A DNA stretch of 64,000 bases from Amanita rubescens (Eukaryota; Basidiomycota; Agaricomycetes; Agaricales; Amanitaceae). The notes below the pieces were generated by a model. The model was not told the origin of the DNA, did no database searches, and was given only the letters and a program-made list of their open reading frames with translations. The position numbers were made by a program, and so were the translations under genes. Below are positions 19,125-31,867 of this stretch, piece by piece. The stretch spans positions 62,001-126,000 of the forward strand of contig WION01000142.1 in the NCBI GenBank assembly GCA_015039365.1. The letters run 5' to 3'. The number at the start of each line of letters is the position of its first letter. Within the stretch, counting starts at the first letter, position 1.

Positions 19125-21492
19125 CACCTGTTAAGCCGGCAAAGAACTGTTAATTAGCAGTGGACACAGGCCCTGTGTCCCTTGGTAATTAGCAAGGATG
19201 TTGGGCTTGTGGCTCACTTTCAATAAATCCCAATAATTATATAGGGAAATTTTGATGAAGTCCCTTTTCCCACAACTAAAGTTACCATTTTTGGAAGGTG
19301 GGGGATGTTTGTACATGTTATGAGATGGGAATTGGATCAAAATAAAGGAACAAGGGGATAATTGCCATATTTGGTAAGATGGGTAGATTCCAAATAAGGA
19401 AAGCAAGTTAGGATGCCATTTTTGGAAGGTTGTGAGGGTGTTTGTACATATTTGTACATGTTATGGCACAAATTCCTTATTTGGAAATAGTTGCCAGATG
19501 TCAAATAAGGTGAAATGGGAAGCAATGTGATCGTGGGAAAATATTTCCTAAAATGGAAAGTGATTACGTAATCTCAGGGTCAATGAAATGTGTAGCCTTG
19601 GTCAGTGGCTTTCTAAATGTGGTTGTATGACAGTGTTTGGTGCTGATTTCATTGAGATATTCACTAATTGATTTTCAGGGTCAAATTTCTAAAAAAGGAA
19701 ATAGATAATGTAATGTGTGCTTTAGGATCCAGTGGCGCATTTCCAAAAATGGAAATAGCGCACTTCGGACTTGCCATTTTGGGACATATCTGCTCACTGT
19801 TGGTGATGATGAGCAGAAAGAAATTGCAATATCTCCCTTAATACTGAATGTTTTTGTGGCGCGTTTTTTGGAACATATTCCTTATATGTATATGCACCTA
19901 TCCACTATGTTAGAATGTAAAAAATGCAACTGGTTTCTGTCAGAATGCAACATGTCTTGCTCACTGTTGACAACAGTGAGGAGCAACAAATGACAATATC
20001 TCCATCAATACTGATTATTTCTGTGGCGCTTTTTTTGGTATGTCCCCATTAGGGATATAGGAAGGTATTTGGCATGTCAGAATACAAATAATATGTACCA
20101 ATCATGCCACAAATGAAATTGGTGTGCTCACTGTCTGCCATGATGAGCAGCCATATCTCCACCAAAACAAGATCTTTCTGTGGCGCTTTTTTTGATTTGG
20201 GATCACACATAACAAAGATAAACATTGGGAGGGTCACAACAGAGGATCCCTAGGCAAGATCAAGTGGAATCTCCCATTTATCCTGACATGTCAACTTGTC
20301 AGCCACTCTTTCTGTATCATGTTCAGTCTTTTATCATGAAACTGAAAACTACACATTAATCAGCAGGGTAATCTGCTTTCAGATACCCTGAATGACACTC
20401 TGTTATGATAAGGAATCAGAATCCAAAAAAGTGCCACAGGAAGATCTTGTTTTGGTGGAGATATGGCTGCTCATCATGGCAGACAGTGAGCACACCAATT
20501 TCATTTGTGGCATGATTGGTACATATTATTTGTATTCTGACATGCCAAATACCTTCCTATATCCCTAATGGGGACATACCAAAAAAAGCGCCACAGAAAT
20601 AATCAGTATTGATGGAGATATTGTCATTTGTTGCTCCTCACTGTTGTCAACAGTGAGCAAGACATGTTGCATTCTGACAGAAACCAGTTGCATTTTTTAC
20701 ATTCTAACATAGTGGATAGGTGCATATACATATAAGGAATATGTTCCAAAAAACGCGCCACAAAAACATTCAGTATTAAGGGAGATATTGCAATTTCTTT
20801 CTGCTCATCATCACCAACAGTGAGCAGATATGTCCCAAAATGGCAAGTCCGAAGTGCGCTATTTCCATTTTTGGAAATGCGCCACTGGATCCTAAAGCAC
20901 ACATTACATTATCTATTTCCTTTTTTAGAAATTTGACCCTGAAAATCAATTAGTGAATATCTCAATGAAATCAGCACCAAACACTGTCATACAACCACAT
21001 TTAGAAAGCCACTGACCAAGGCTACACATTTCATTGACCCTGAGATTACGTAATCACTTTCCATTTTAGGAAATATTTTCCCACGATCACATTGCTTCCC
21101 ATTTCACCTTATTTGACATCTGGCAACTATTTCCAAATAAGGAATTTGTGCCATAACATGTACAAATATGTACAAACACCCTCACAACCTTCCAAAAATG
21201 GCATCCTAACTTGCTTTCCTTATTTGGAATCTACCCATCTTACCAAATATGGCAATTATCCCCTTGTTCCTTTATTTTGATCCAATTCCCATCTCATAAC
21301 ATGTACAAACATCCCCCACCTTCCAAAAATGGTAACTTTAGTTGTGGGAAAAGGGACTTCATCAAAATTTCCCTATATAATTATTGGGATTTATTGAAAG
21401 TGAGCCGCAAGCCCAACATCCTTGCTAATTACCAAGGGACACAGGGCCTGTGTCCACTGCTAATTAACAGTTCTTTGCCGGCTTAACAGGTG
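19125..21492. mobile_element. Foldback transposon with 1.07-kb inverted arms, hAT-like ends
   Basis: The element is a giant palindrome: left arm 19125 to about 20195, right arm about 20425-21492, 229-bp centre. The arms are nearly identical (one difference seen at GAGCCACAAG versus GAGCCGCAAG, more near the centre). Ends are CACCTGTTAAGCCGGC and its inverse. The 8-bp target CAGAGTGG is duplicated at 19117-19124 and 21493-21500; copy B has it once (29950-29957). An 8-bp duplication with CA...TG ends fits the hAT superfamily, though the class is inferred. No transposase is encoded, so it is non-autonomous. Mirror-image ORFs in the arms are not coding. Confidence 0.9.
19285..19752. promoter_or_regulatory. 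Cluster of seven CC(A/T)6GG motifs in the foldback arm
   Basis: Ten-base CArG-type motifs occur at 19285 and 19416 (CCATTTTTGG), 19365 (CCATATTTGG), 19390 (CCAAATAAGG), 19475 (CCTTATTTGG), 19547 (CCTAAAATGG) and 19743 (CCAAAAATGG). The right arm carries the mirror set. They match the SRF/MADS-box consensus; they could equally be subterminal transposase-binding repeats. Confidence 0.6.
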
Positions 21493-21784
21493 CAGAGTGG
21501 TGGTCTCAGATGACTTGGGCGGGCACTTAGGATCATATCATTACAGACTCCAATTCATTTGATGGGAGGGGAGCAGCCACGAAGGCCGCGACGTTTTACT
21601 ACATTTTGCTACGTTTTGCTACGTTCTATATTGCACACGCTCTAAGTTTTGCTATGTTTCATATATCACAAGCACAGTGCGGTAGGAATGACTGCACACC
21701 AGAGTAGTTGTAAATGTATTTTGATATATGCAGTCCATAACATTGTACTACCTCTGTTGGATTGATATATTTGATCTACTAGTC

Positions 21785-22602
21785 CATACCTCTTGTGCTC
21801 AAGTTAGGACGCCCACCCATTTCCCACATAAGGCTTTGGTTCTTTTTTCTCCCTTTGCCTTTTTGCTTTTGGGAGGTTCTCTCCTCTGCATCAGATGCAC
21901 AGGGGTCTTAGTCAAATGTCAGTTCAGACTTGGCAGGGATATCTTTTCGGGCACAAAAAACAAGAAATGGCCTCTTCATCTATTGGCAGGTTAAATGATT
22001 GTATGTTTAATCTTGGCCGTCAAGACGCGCCTTGGGGATTGTATCATGTACTGCCTGATAAACCTGTAGGTTTGGGGAGCATGAATGGCTAGAGAACAGT
22101 ATGAGAAAAAACCAGACGTCAAACATGCCCAGAGCGGCTACTTTATAAATCTCGTCCAATTGCCTGAGGCCGCGGCATTTTGCTACGTTTTGCTACGTTT
22201 CATATGTCACTTTAGCTGTTTGTTAGCCGTTCGTTCGCCGTTCGTTCGCCGTTCCGACTATTCAGACTTGAGCGATTTTGTTAATTCTTGCGCACAGTGT
22301 CCATACCTCTTGTGCTCAAGTTAGGACGCCCCCCCCCATTGCCGACATAAGGCTTTGGTTCTTCTTTCTCCCTTTGCCTTTTTGCTTTTGGGAGGTTCTC
22401 TCCTCAGGGGTCATAGTCAAATGTCAGTTCAGACTTGGCAGGGATATCTTTTCAGGCACAAAAAACAAGAAACGGCGTCTTCATCTATTGGCAAGTTAAA
22501 TGATTGTATGTTTAATCTCGGCCATCGAGACACGCCTCGGGGATTGTATCATGTACTGCCTGGTAAACTTGTAGGTTTGGGGAGCATGAATGGCTAGAGA
22601 AC
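21785..22602. repeat. 0.5-kb tandem repeat block, copy A (two units)
   Basis: Two units of about 518 bp start at CCATACCTCTTGTGCTCAAG and end at TGAATGGCTAGAGAACAGT. Each holds a T-rich segment, a conserved 60-codon open frame, a TACGTTTTG piece shared with the satellite, and a (CGTTCGTTCGC)n tract. The open frame differs between units mainly at amino-acid-changing sites, so it is not called as a gene. Confidence 0.8.
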
Positions 22603-22992
22603 AGTGGGGGAGCAGCTGGGAAGGCCGCAACATTTTGCTATGTTTCTGATATGTCACGCAGTGTCAGTTTCAAGATGATTTGGATATCACAACTTCACAA
22701 TGTGGGTGTGTACTTGGCATCATATCCTTACAAACTGTAATTTATTTGAGCAGACGTTTTGCTACATTTTGCTACATTTTGCTACGTTCTATATTTCACA
22801 CGCTCTAAGTTTCACGATGAGTCGGATATCACAAGCACAACTCAGAGCGGTGCTCTCAGAAGACTTGGGTGGGTACTTGGGATCATATCCTTATAGACTA
22901 CGTTTTTCTACGTTTTGCTACGTTTCAAGATAACCTCAAAGCTTTGCTACGCATTTAAGATCATGCCCTTGCAGACTGCACCAGATACTATA

Positions 22993-24594
22993 CTATGATA
23001 TACGGGTGTTCTTACCCCGTCCTTTTATCTGTTTGGGTTTACCGCTAGGCAACTTTGTTTTGCATTCCTCGATCCAACTCAAAACCTGCCGCGAACGTTC
23101 GTCTCCAATGTTTTTTTTGCACAACTCGCCCCACTTCGGGAGTTCAGTCCCTGCCAGGTGTTCAAACATTTCCTTGAAGTTATTGACTTGGTAATCGTCC
23201 AGGCTGCATGGATCTTGCGATACTTCAAAATTTATATTGAAGAGATCTTTTGCCGCGCTAAAATCGTCAAAACCCCATAGTTTGAAACCCGTATGACAGC
23301 TGGTGGTAAACGTCATGACCCCGTGGATCGTCCCAGATGGTATAACAAAACTCTTGCTAGCGTCCACTAGAAGTAGCTCGAGCTTCTCAAACTCCTCAAT
23401 TGCGACCGTCATTGAGAATCCGTGAAGTGTTCCAGAAACATATTTTTTGCAAAATACCTCCAGGTTATGCGTAGTGGGTGGCCAGAAAAGCCATAACTTT
23501 GTCCCGGAAATATGTCGTATAAATTGGGAAGCCCCACAGTAGTCGACGTGGGGATCGGTGATAGACCCCCTGGGGTTAATTGAGCTTAACCATGTAGGCT
23601 TTTTGGCCCCCAGACCATGCTTGTACACATGGCTGACGCTCCCTTCGAATGGTCCTGCCATCAAGGAACATTTTCCCAGACCTCCTTTTGTCTCCGGTAT
23701 GGTCAACGCTCCGAGGAGAGGACACGACGAGCCTTTGTCCCCTGCCTGAGACAAGGATGATAGCACGTCCATGATCGTAACATGGGTCACCTGAGTTCCA
23801 AGCCCCAAGTTAACCTTGCTGATATTCGCGTCTTTCGCCTGACTTAGATCGTGAAGGACGTCTTGAAGTTTGGGTTGGGGGTTGAAGGGTCCATGATCCG
23901 CATCTGCGAGTAGATGCACATGTGTCATGGCGGTGCCGTGCGGGATCATACATGGATGCTCGATTAATTTTGCGAGGATGTCGCATCCTCGGTCGTGCGT
24001 TTGACTGATATTGGATATAGGAGGGGTGGCCCAGAGAATAAATTTCTCTAGTATCCAACGATTCCCTTCATGTGCCAAATCAGGGAGGGAACGCGTGTTA
24101 TCGACAGTAGCAGAGAGAGGACTTGGTGGTATCCCCGTTCGTAGACGCTTTCCGCCTTTGTTTTCATGATCGCTATGGGAGCGCTTCCTACTGGGAGATG
24201 ACCCTTCAGCTTGTTGATTATTTGAAGTGCTTGATTTGGTATCAAAGTAGGAGGTGACACTCCTCCACCGGAACACGTATTCCTCCAGCACGAATTTCGA
24301 TTTGAGCGTTGGGTGAGTCGAATACGGCTTATTGAGGCGAGGGCATCGACGTCTCCCGTCTTTACAATCCTCGTCGATAGAATGCCATTTTGAGTGGGCC
24401 TTGTAATATATCTTGTGGTTATCATGATTTTTGCCTGGTACGACGGGAGGGCAGTTCCTCTCTGCCGTTTCTATCACAACATCCTGAAACAAAGTTTGAA
24501 CGGCGATATCCCCAACAGAACCGATCCGTTCGGCTGGAGCATTAGGCCCGACGAAGAGACTGTAGCATAGTTTCCTCTTTTGGAAAGTAAAATT
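22993..24594 (-). pseudogene. JmjC-domain dioxygenase, copy A, lacks its start codon
   Basis: This is almost identical to the intact copy at 31868-33472 over its whole length (differences such as KL/QV near the N-terminus, L/S, H/R, M/T, K/E). It keeps the JmjC iron site DPHVDY and the distal His of SGTIHGVM. Homology to copy B stops at AATTTTAC, just after the ATG of copy B; copy A reads GTGTATAATTTTAC there. The duplication breakpoint has therefore removed the ATG and promoter. It could be transcribed from a new upstream exon, but none is visible in the 181-bp spacer, so a pseudogene is the simplest call. Confidence 0.75.
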
Positions 24595-24775
24595 ATACAC
24601 CTTTTTATAACACTAGTACTATAAACATATCATAGATTTTTTCAAATCTTATTGTATCAATGGAAAGGTATCATATACCACTTACTAACCCTGCAATAGC
24701 TAAGAAATCGGCGGTCCAGTTTTCGAGTTATTGAGCCTTCAATATTCATCAAGTTGTGACCTGTAGTGACATATA
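24595..24775. other. Unique spacer between duplication copies
   Basis: A 181-bp AT-rich junction. Near its right end GTGACCTGTAGTGACATATAGGTCAC forms an imperfect inverted repeat that includes the first bases of copy B. No gene seen. Confidence 0.5.
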
Positions 24776-25049
24776 GGTCACAACACCAGGAGCGCTTACC
24801 CTCTGCTCTCCACTGCTGTCACACCCCTCTGGACTGTTCAATTGGAATGTATGATATAAGGAAACATCCTTTTGCTCATCAGAAATAGATGAGGAGGTAT
24901 AGAAATGGCAGCAGCAATGGTCAAATGCTAAGAGGCGGTGAATGTTAAATACTATACAGTGTACATTACAATGGCTAGACTATCCCAAACTTATCAAATA
25001 TGTCATTGGGACATCCTCAATTAAGATTCCAATGGGTTTGAGGTGTAAG

Positions 25050-28000
25050 GAGTGACCAGAAAGGCAACGACATTTTGGTACGTTTGGGCTACGTTTTGGT
25101 ACGTTTCAAGGTAACTTGCTTATCACAAGCAGCAGCACTCTCAGGAAACTTTGCTGGGCACTTAGGATTATATCCTTACCAACTGTAATTTATTTGAGGG
25201 GATGGGTGCAGCCAGGGAGGCCACTACGTTTTGCTACGTTTTGCTACGTTCTATATTTCACACGCTATAAGTTTCAAGATGAGTTGTATATCACAAGCAC
25301 AACAAAGAGCGGTGCTCTCAGAAGACTTGGGTGGGCACTTAGGATCATATCCTTACAAACTGTAATTTATTTGAGAGGAGGGGAGCAGCCAGGAAGGCCG
25401 CGACGTTTCACTACGTTTTGCTACGTTCCATATTTCACACGATATAAGTTTCAAGATGAGTTGTATATCATAAGCACAACTGAGAGTGGTGCTCTCAGAA
25501 ACCTTGGGTGGTCACTTTGGATCATATCATTACAATCTACATTTTATTTGAGGTGAGGGGGGCAGCCAGGAAGGCCGCGACATTTTGCTACATTTTGCTA
25601 CGTTCTATATTTCACACACTATAAGTTTCAAGATGAGTTGCATATCACAAGTACAACTGAGAGTGGTGCTCTCAGAAACCTTGGGTGGTCACTTTGGATC
25701 ATATCATTACAATCTACATTTTATTTGAGGTGAGGGGGGCAGCCAGGAAGGCCACTACGTTTTGCTACGTTTTGCTACGTTCTATATTTCACACGCTATA
25801 AGTTTCAAGATGAGTTGCATATCACAAGTACAACTGAGAGTGGTGCTCTCAGAAACCTTGGGTGGTCACTTTGGATCATATCATTACAATCTACAATTTA
25901 TTTGAGGTGAGGGGAGCAGCCAGGAAGGCCACTACGTTTTGCTACATTTTGCTACGTTCTATATTTCACACGCTATAAGTTTCAAGATGAGTTGTCTATC
26001 ACAAGCACAACTGAGACCGGTGCTCTCAGAAATCTTGGGTGGTCACTTTGGATCATATCATTACAATCTACATTTTATTTGAGGTGAGGGGAGCAGCCAG
26101 GGAGGCCACTACGTTTTGCTACGTTTTGCTACGTTCTATATTTCACACGCTATAAGTTTCAAGATGAGTTGTATATCACAAGCACAACAAAGAGCGGTGC
26201 TCTCAGAAGACTTGGGTGGTCACTTTGGATCATATCATTACAATCTACAATTTATTTGAGGTGAGGGGAGCAGCCAGGAAGGCCACTACGTTTTGCTACG
26301 TTTTGCTACGTTCTATATTTCACACGCTATAAGTTTCAAGATGAGTTGTATATCACAAGCACAATTGAGAGCGGTGCTCTCAGAAATCTTGGGTGGTCAC
26401 TTTGGATCATATCATTACAATCTACAATTTATTTGAGGTGAGGGGAGCAGCCAGGAAGGCCACTACGTTTTGCTACATTTTGCTACCTTCTATATTTCAC
26501 ACGCTATAAGTTTCAAGATGAGTTGTATATCACAAGCACAACAAAGAGCGGTGCTCTCAGAAATCTTGGGTGGTCACTTTGGATCATATCATTACAATCT
26601 ACAATTTATTTGAGGTGAGGGGAGCAGCCAGGAAGGTCACTACGTTTTGCTACGTTTTGCTACGTTCTATATTTCACACGCTATAAGTTTCAAGATGAGT
26701 TGTATATCACAAGCACAACAAAGAGCGGTGCTCTCAGAAACCTTGGATGGTCACTTGGGATGATATCATTACGATCTACAATTTATTTGAGGTGAGGGGG
26801 GCAGCCAAGGAGGCCACTACGTTTTGCTACGTTTTGCTACGTTTTACCAAGTTCTATATTTCACAAGCTATAAGTTTCAAGATGAGTTGTATATCACAAG
26901 CACAACAAAGAGCAGTGCTCTCAAAAACCTTGGGTGGTCACTTTAAATCATATCATTACAATCTACAATTTATTTGAGGTGAGGGGAGCAGCCAGGGAGG
27001 CCACTACGTTTTGCTACGTTTTGCTACGTTCTATATTTCACATGCTATAAGTTTCAAGATGAGTTGTATATCACAAGCATAACAAAGAGCGGTGCTCTCA
27101 GAAGACTTGGGTGGTCACTTTGGATCATATGATTACAATCTACATTTTATTTGAGGTGAGGGGGGCAGCCAAGGAGGCCACTACGTTTTGCTACGTTTTA
27201 CTAAGTTCTATATTTCACACGCTATAAGTTTCAAGATGAGTTGTATATCACAAGCACAACAAAGAGCGGTGCTCTCAAACACCTTGGGTGGTCACTTGGG
27301 ATCACATCATTACAATCTACATTTTATTTGAGATGAGGGGAGCAGCCAGGGAGGCCACTATGTTTTGCTACGTTTTGCTACGTTCTATATTTCACACGCT
27401 ATAAGTTTCAAGATGAGTTGTATATCACAAGCACAACAAAGAGCAGTGCTCTCAGAAGACTTGGGTGGTCACTTTGTATCATATTATTACAATCTACAAT
27501 TTATTTGAGGTGAGGGGGGCAGCCAAGGAGGCCACTACGTTTTGCTACGTTTTGCTACGTTTTACTAAGTTCTATATTTCACACGCTATAAGTTTCAAGA
27601 TGAGTTGTATATCACAAGCACAACAAAGAGCGGTGCTCTCAAAAACCTTGGGTGGTCACTTGGGATCACATCATTACAATCTACATTTTATTTGAGATGA
27701 GGGGAGCAGCCAGGGAGGCCACTACGTTTTGCTACGTTTTGCTACGTTCTATATTTCACACGCTATAAGTTTCAAGATGAGTTGTATATCACAAGCACAA
27801 CAAAGAGCGGTGCTCTCAAAAACCTTGGGTGGTCACTTGGGATCACATCATTACAATCTACATTTTATTTGAGATGAGGGGAGCAGCCAGGGAGGCCACT
27901 ACGTTTTGCTCCGTTTTGCTACGTTCTATATTTCACACGCTATAAGTTTCAAGATGAGTTGTATATCACAAGCACAACAAAGAGCGGTGCTCTCAAAAAC

Positions 28001-30130
28001 CTTGGGTGGTCACTTGGGATCACATCATTACAATCTACATTTTATTTGAGATGAGGGGAGCAGCCAGGGAGGCCACTACGTTTTGCTCCGTTTTGCTACG
28101 TTCTATATTTCACACGCTATAAGTTTCAAGATGAGTTGTATATCACAAGCACAACTGAGAGCGGTGCTCTCAGAAACTTTGGGTGGTCACTTTGGATCAT
28201 ATCATTACAATCTACATTTTATTTGAGATGAGGGGAGCAGCCAGGGAGGCAACTACGTTTTGCTACGTTTTACTACGTTTCATATATCACAAGCACAACT
28301 CAGAGCGGTGCTCTCAGATAGCTTGTGTGGGCACTTGGGATTATATCCTTACAATCTATGATTTATTTGAGGGGAGGGGAGCAGCCAGGAAGGCGTGCAT
28401 TGAAGTCTGTTATAGTTTAGAGTCACATGATTATGTATAAATACTTAGAACATACATAGTCATGTGACTCTCAACGCTCGTCTCAAGATGAGTTGTATAT
28501 CACAAGCACAATGCAGAGCGGCGCTCTCAGGAGACTTGGGTGGTCACTTGGGATTATATCCTTACAAACTGTAATTTATTTGAGGGCATGGGAGCAGCCA
28601 GGGATGCCGCGACGTTTCACTACGTTTTGCTACGTTTCATATTTCACACGCTATAAGTTTCAAGATGAGTTGGATATCACAAGCACAACAAAGAGCAGTG
28701 CTCTCAGAAACCTTGGATGGTCACTTGGGATGATATCATTACGATCTACAATTTATTTGAGGTGAAGGGGGCAGCCAAGGAGGCCACTACGTTTTGCTAC
28801 GTTTTGCTACGTTTTGCTACGTTTTACTAAGTTCTATATTTCACACGCTATAAGTTTCAAGATGAGTTGTATATCATAAGCACAACTGAGAGTGGTGCTC
28901 TCAAAAACCTTGGGTGGTCACTTGGGATTATATCCTTACAATCTACATTTTATTTGAGGTGAGGGGAGCAGCCAAGGAGGCCGCGACGTTTCACTACGTT
29001 TTGCTACGTTTCATATTTCACACGCTATAAGTTTCAAGATGAGTTGTCTATCACAAGCACAACTGAGACCGGTGCTCTCAGAAACCTTGGGTGGTCACTT
29101 TGGATCATATCATTACAATCTACAATTTATTTGAGGTGAGGGGAGCAGCCAGGAAGGCCACTACGTTTTGCTACGTTTTGCTACGTTCTATATTTCACAC
29201 GCTATAAGTTTCAAGATGAGTTGTATATCACAAGCACAACAAAGAGCGGTGCTCTCAGAAATCTTGGGTGGTCACTTTGGATCATATCATTACAATCTAC
29301 AATTTATTTGAGGTGAGGGGAGCAGCCAGGAAGGCCACTACGTTTTGCTACGTTTTGCTACGTTCTATATTTCACACGCTCTAAGTTTCAAGATCACTTG
29401 CTTATCACAAGCGCAACAAAGAGCGGCACTCTCAAAAACCTTGGGTGGGCACTTAGGATCATGTCCTTACAAACTATAATTTATTTGACAGGAGGAGGGC
29501 AGCCAAACGTTTGACTACGTTTTGCTACGTTTCATATTTCACACGCTATAAGTTTCAAGATGAGTTGTATATTATATTATATCACAAGCACAACTCAGAG
29601 CGGTGCTCTCAGAAACCTTGGATGATCACTTGGAATTATATCCTTACAATCTACATTTTATTTGAGGTGAGGGGAGCAGCCAAGGAGGCCACTACGTTTT
29701 GCTACGTTTTACTAAGTTCTATATTTCACACGCTATAAGTTTCAAGATGAGTTGTATATCACAAGCACAACAAAGAGCGGTGCTCTCAGAAGACTTGGGT
29801 GGGCACTTAGGATCATGTCCTTACAAACTGTAATTTATTTGAGAGGAGGGGGGCAGCCAGGAAGGCTGCGACGTTTTGCTACGTTTTGCTACGTTTCATA
29901 TTTCACACGCTCTAAGTTTCAAGATGAGTTGAATATCACAAGCACAAATCAGAGTGGTGGTCTCAGATGACTTGGGCGGGCACTTAGGATCATATCATTA
30001 CAGACTCCAATTCATTTGATGGGAGGGGAGCAGCCAGGAAGGCCGCGACGTTTTACTACATTTTGCTACGTTTTGCTACGTTCTATATTGCACACGCTCT
30101 AAGTTTTGCTATGTTTCATATATCACAAGC
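25050..30130. repeat. 182-bp satellite array B
   Basis: Same monomer and same order of variant units as array A, about 26 units, with a 359-364-bp dimeric spacing between similar units (26747, 27465, 28183 mark every fourth unit). At 28780-28815 the CTACGTTTTG subrepeat reaches four copies. The uninterrupted site matching the foldback insertion is at 29950-29957. Confidence 0.9.
28419..28471. repeat. 53-bp hairpin insert, copy 2
   Basis: Duplicate of 16896-16948 carried along in the segmental duplication, with the same arms and loop. Confidence 0.8.
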
Positions 30131-30239
30131 ACAGTGCGGTAGGAATGACTGCACACCAGAGTAGTTGTAAATGTATTTTGATATATGCAGTCCATACCAT
30201 TGTACTACCTCTGTTGGATTGATATATTTGATCTACTAG

Positions 30240-31690
30240 TCCATACCTCTTGTGCTCAAGTTAGGACGCCCACCCATTTCCCACATAAGGCTTTGGTTCT
30301 TTTTTCTCCCTTTGCCTTTTTGCTTTTGGGAGGTTCTCTCCTCAGGGGTCATAGTCAAATGTTAGTTCAGACTTGGCAGGGATATCATTTCGGGCACAAA
30401 AAACAAGAAATGGCCTCTTCATCTATTGGCAGGTTAAATGATTGTATGTGCCATTGAGACAAGCCTCGGGGATTGTATCATGTACTGCCTGGTAAACTTG
30501 TAGGTTTGGGGAGCACAAATGACTAGAGAACAGTATGAGAGAAAACCAGACGTCAAACATGCCCAGAGTGGCTACTTTATAAATCTCATCCAATTGCCTG
30601 TGGCTGCGGCATTTTGCTACGGTTTGCTACGTTTCATATGTCACTTTAGCTGTTTGTTAGCCGTTCATTCACCGTTTGTTTGCCGTTCATTCGCCGTTCA
30701 TTCGCCATTCATTCACCATTCATTCGCCGTTCGTTCGCCGTTCGTTCGCTGTTCGTTCTGTGCTCCAACTATTCAGACTTGAGCGATTTTGTTGACTGCA
30801 CACAAGTTAGGACGCCCCCCCATTGCCGACATAAGGCTTTGGTTCTTTTTTCTCCCTTTGCCTTTTTGCTTTTGGGAGGTTCTCTCCTCAGGGGTCATAG
30901 TCAAATGTCAGTTCAGACTTGGCAGGGATATCTTTTCGGGCACAAAAAACAAGAAATGGCCTCTTCATCTATTGGCAGGTTAAATGATTGTATGTTTAAT
31001 CTTGGCCGTCAAGACACGCCTTGGGGATTGTATCATGTACTGCCTGATAAACCTGTAGGTTTGGGGAGCATGAATGGCTAGAGAACAGTATGAGAAAAAA
31101 CCAGACGTCAAACATGCCCAGAGCGGCTACTTTATAAATCTCATCCAATTGCCTGAGGCCGCGGCATTTTGCTACGTTTTGCTACGTTTCATATGTCACT
31201 TTAGCTGTTTGTTAGCCGTTCGTTCGCCGTTCGTTCTGTGATCTGACTATTCAGACTTGAGAGCTAATTCTTTTAGCTGCTTGATAGCTGTTTGTTAGCC
31301 GTTTGTTCGCCGTTTGTTCGCCGTTCGTTCGCCGTTCCGACTATTCAGACTTGAGCGATTTTGTTAATTCTTGCGCACAGTGTCCATACCTCTTGTGCTC
31401 AAGTTAGGACGCCCCCCCCATTGCCGACATAAGGCTTTGGTTCTTCTTTCTCCCTTTGCCTTTTTGCTTTTGGGAGGTTCTCTCCTCAGGGGTCATAGTC
31501 AAATGTCAGTTCAGACTTGGCAGGGATATCTTTTCAGGCATCATCTATTGGCAGGTTAAATGATTGTATGTTTAATCTCGGCCATCGAGACACGCCTCGG
31601 GGATTGTATCATGTACTGCCTGGTAAACTTGTAGGTTTGGGGAGCATGAATGGCTAGAGAACAGTGGGGGAGCAGCTGGGAAGGCCGCAA
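30240..31690. repeat. 0.5-kb tandem repeat block, copy B (three units)
   Basis: Units begin near 30240, 30800 and 31380. The (CGTTCGTTCGC)n tract is expanded at 30660-30755 with CATTC variants and again at 31200-31340. The block runs into a partial satellite unit (31710-31800) and then the JmjC 3' flank. Confidence 0.8.
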
Positions 31691-31867
31691 CATTTTGCTA
31701 TGTTTCTGATCACAACTCAGAGCGGTGCTCTCAGAAGACTTGGGTGGGTACTTGGGATCATATCCTTATAGACTACGTTTTTCTACGTTTTGCTACGTTT
31801 CAAGATAACCTCAAAGCTTTGCTACGCATTTAAGATCATGCCCTTGCAGACTGCACCAGATACTATA

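Larger units (their letters stand above)
13603..24594. repeat. Segmental duplication, copy A
   Basis: Starts at GGTCACAACACCAGGAGCGC and matches copy B (24776-33469) in order and sequence: a unique 300-bp head, the 182-bp satellite array, the 0.5-kb repeats, the 53-bp hairpin insert and the JmjC gene. Homology ends at 24594, inside the JmjC gene at its start codon. Copy A is longer because it holds the foldback element and more satellite units. Confidence 0.9.

Noticed and set aside
14111..19134. Many open frames of 60-150 codons in the satellite arrays
   Set aside because: They repeat with the satellite period, share no codon bias or protein motif, and exist because the monomer has few stops in one frame.
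19131..21486. Mirror-image open frames in the foldback arms
   Set aside because: The same frames appear on both strands because the arms are inverted copies; no protein motif is present.
21880..22597. Conserved 60-codon frame in the 0.5-kb repeats
   Set aside because: Differences between units are mostly amino-acid changing and some units are frameshifted or deleted, so coding selection is not supported.
13900..30130. Regular repeats that could suggest a CRISPR array
   Set aside because: The whole 182-bp unit repeats, with no unique spacers of constant length, and the genome is eukaryotic.
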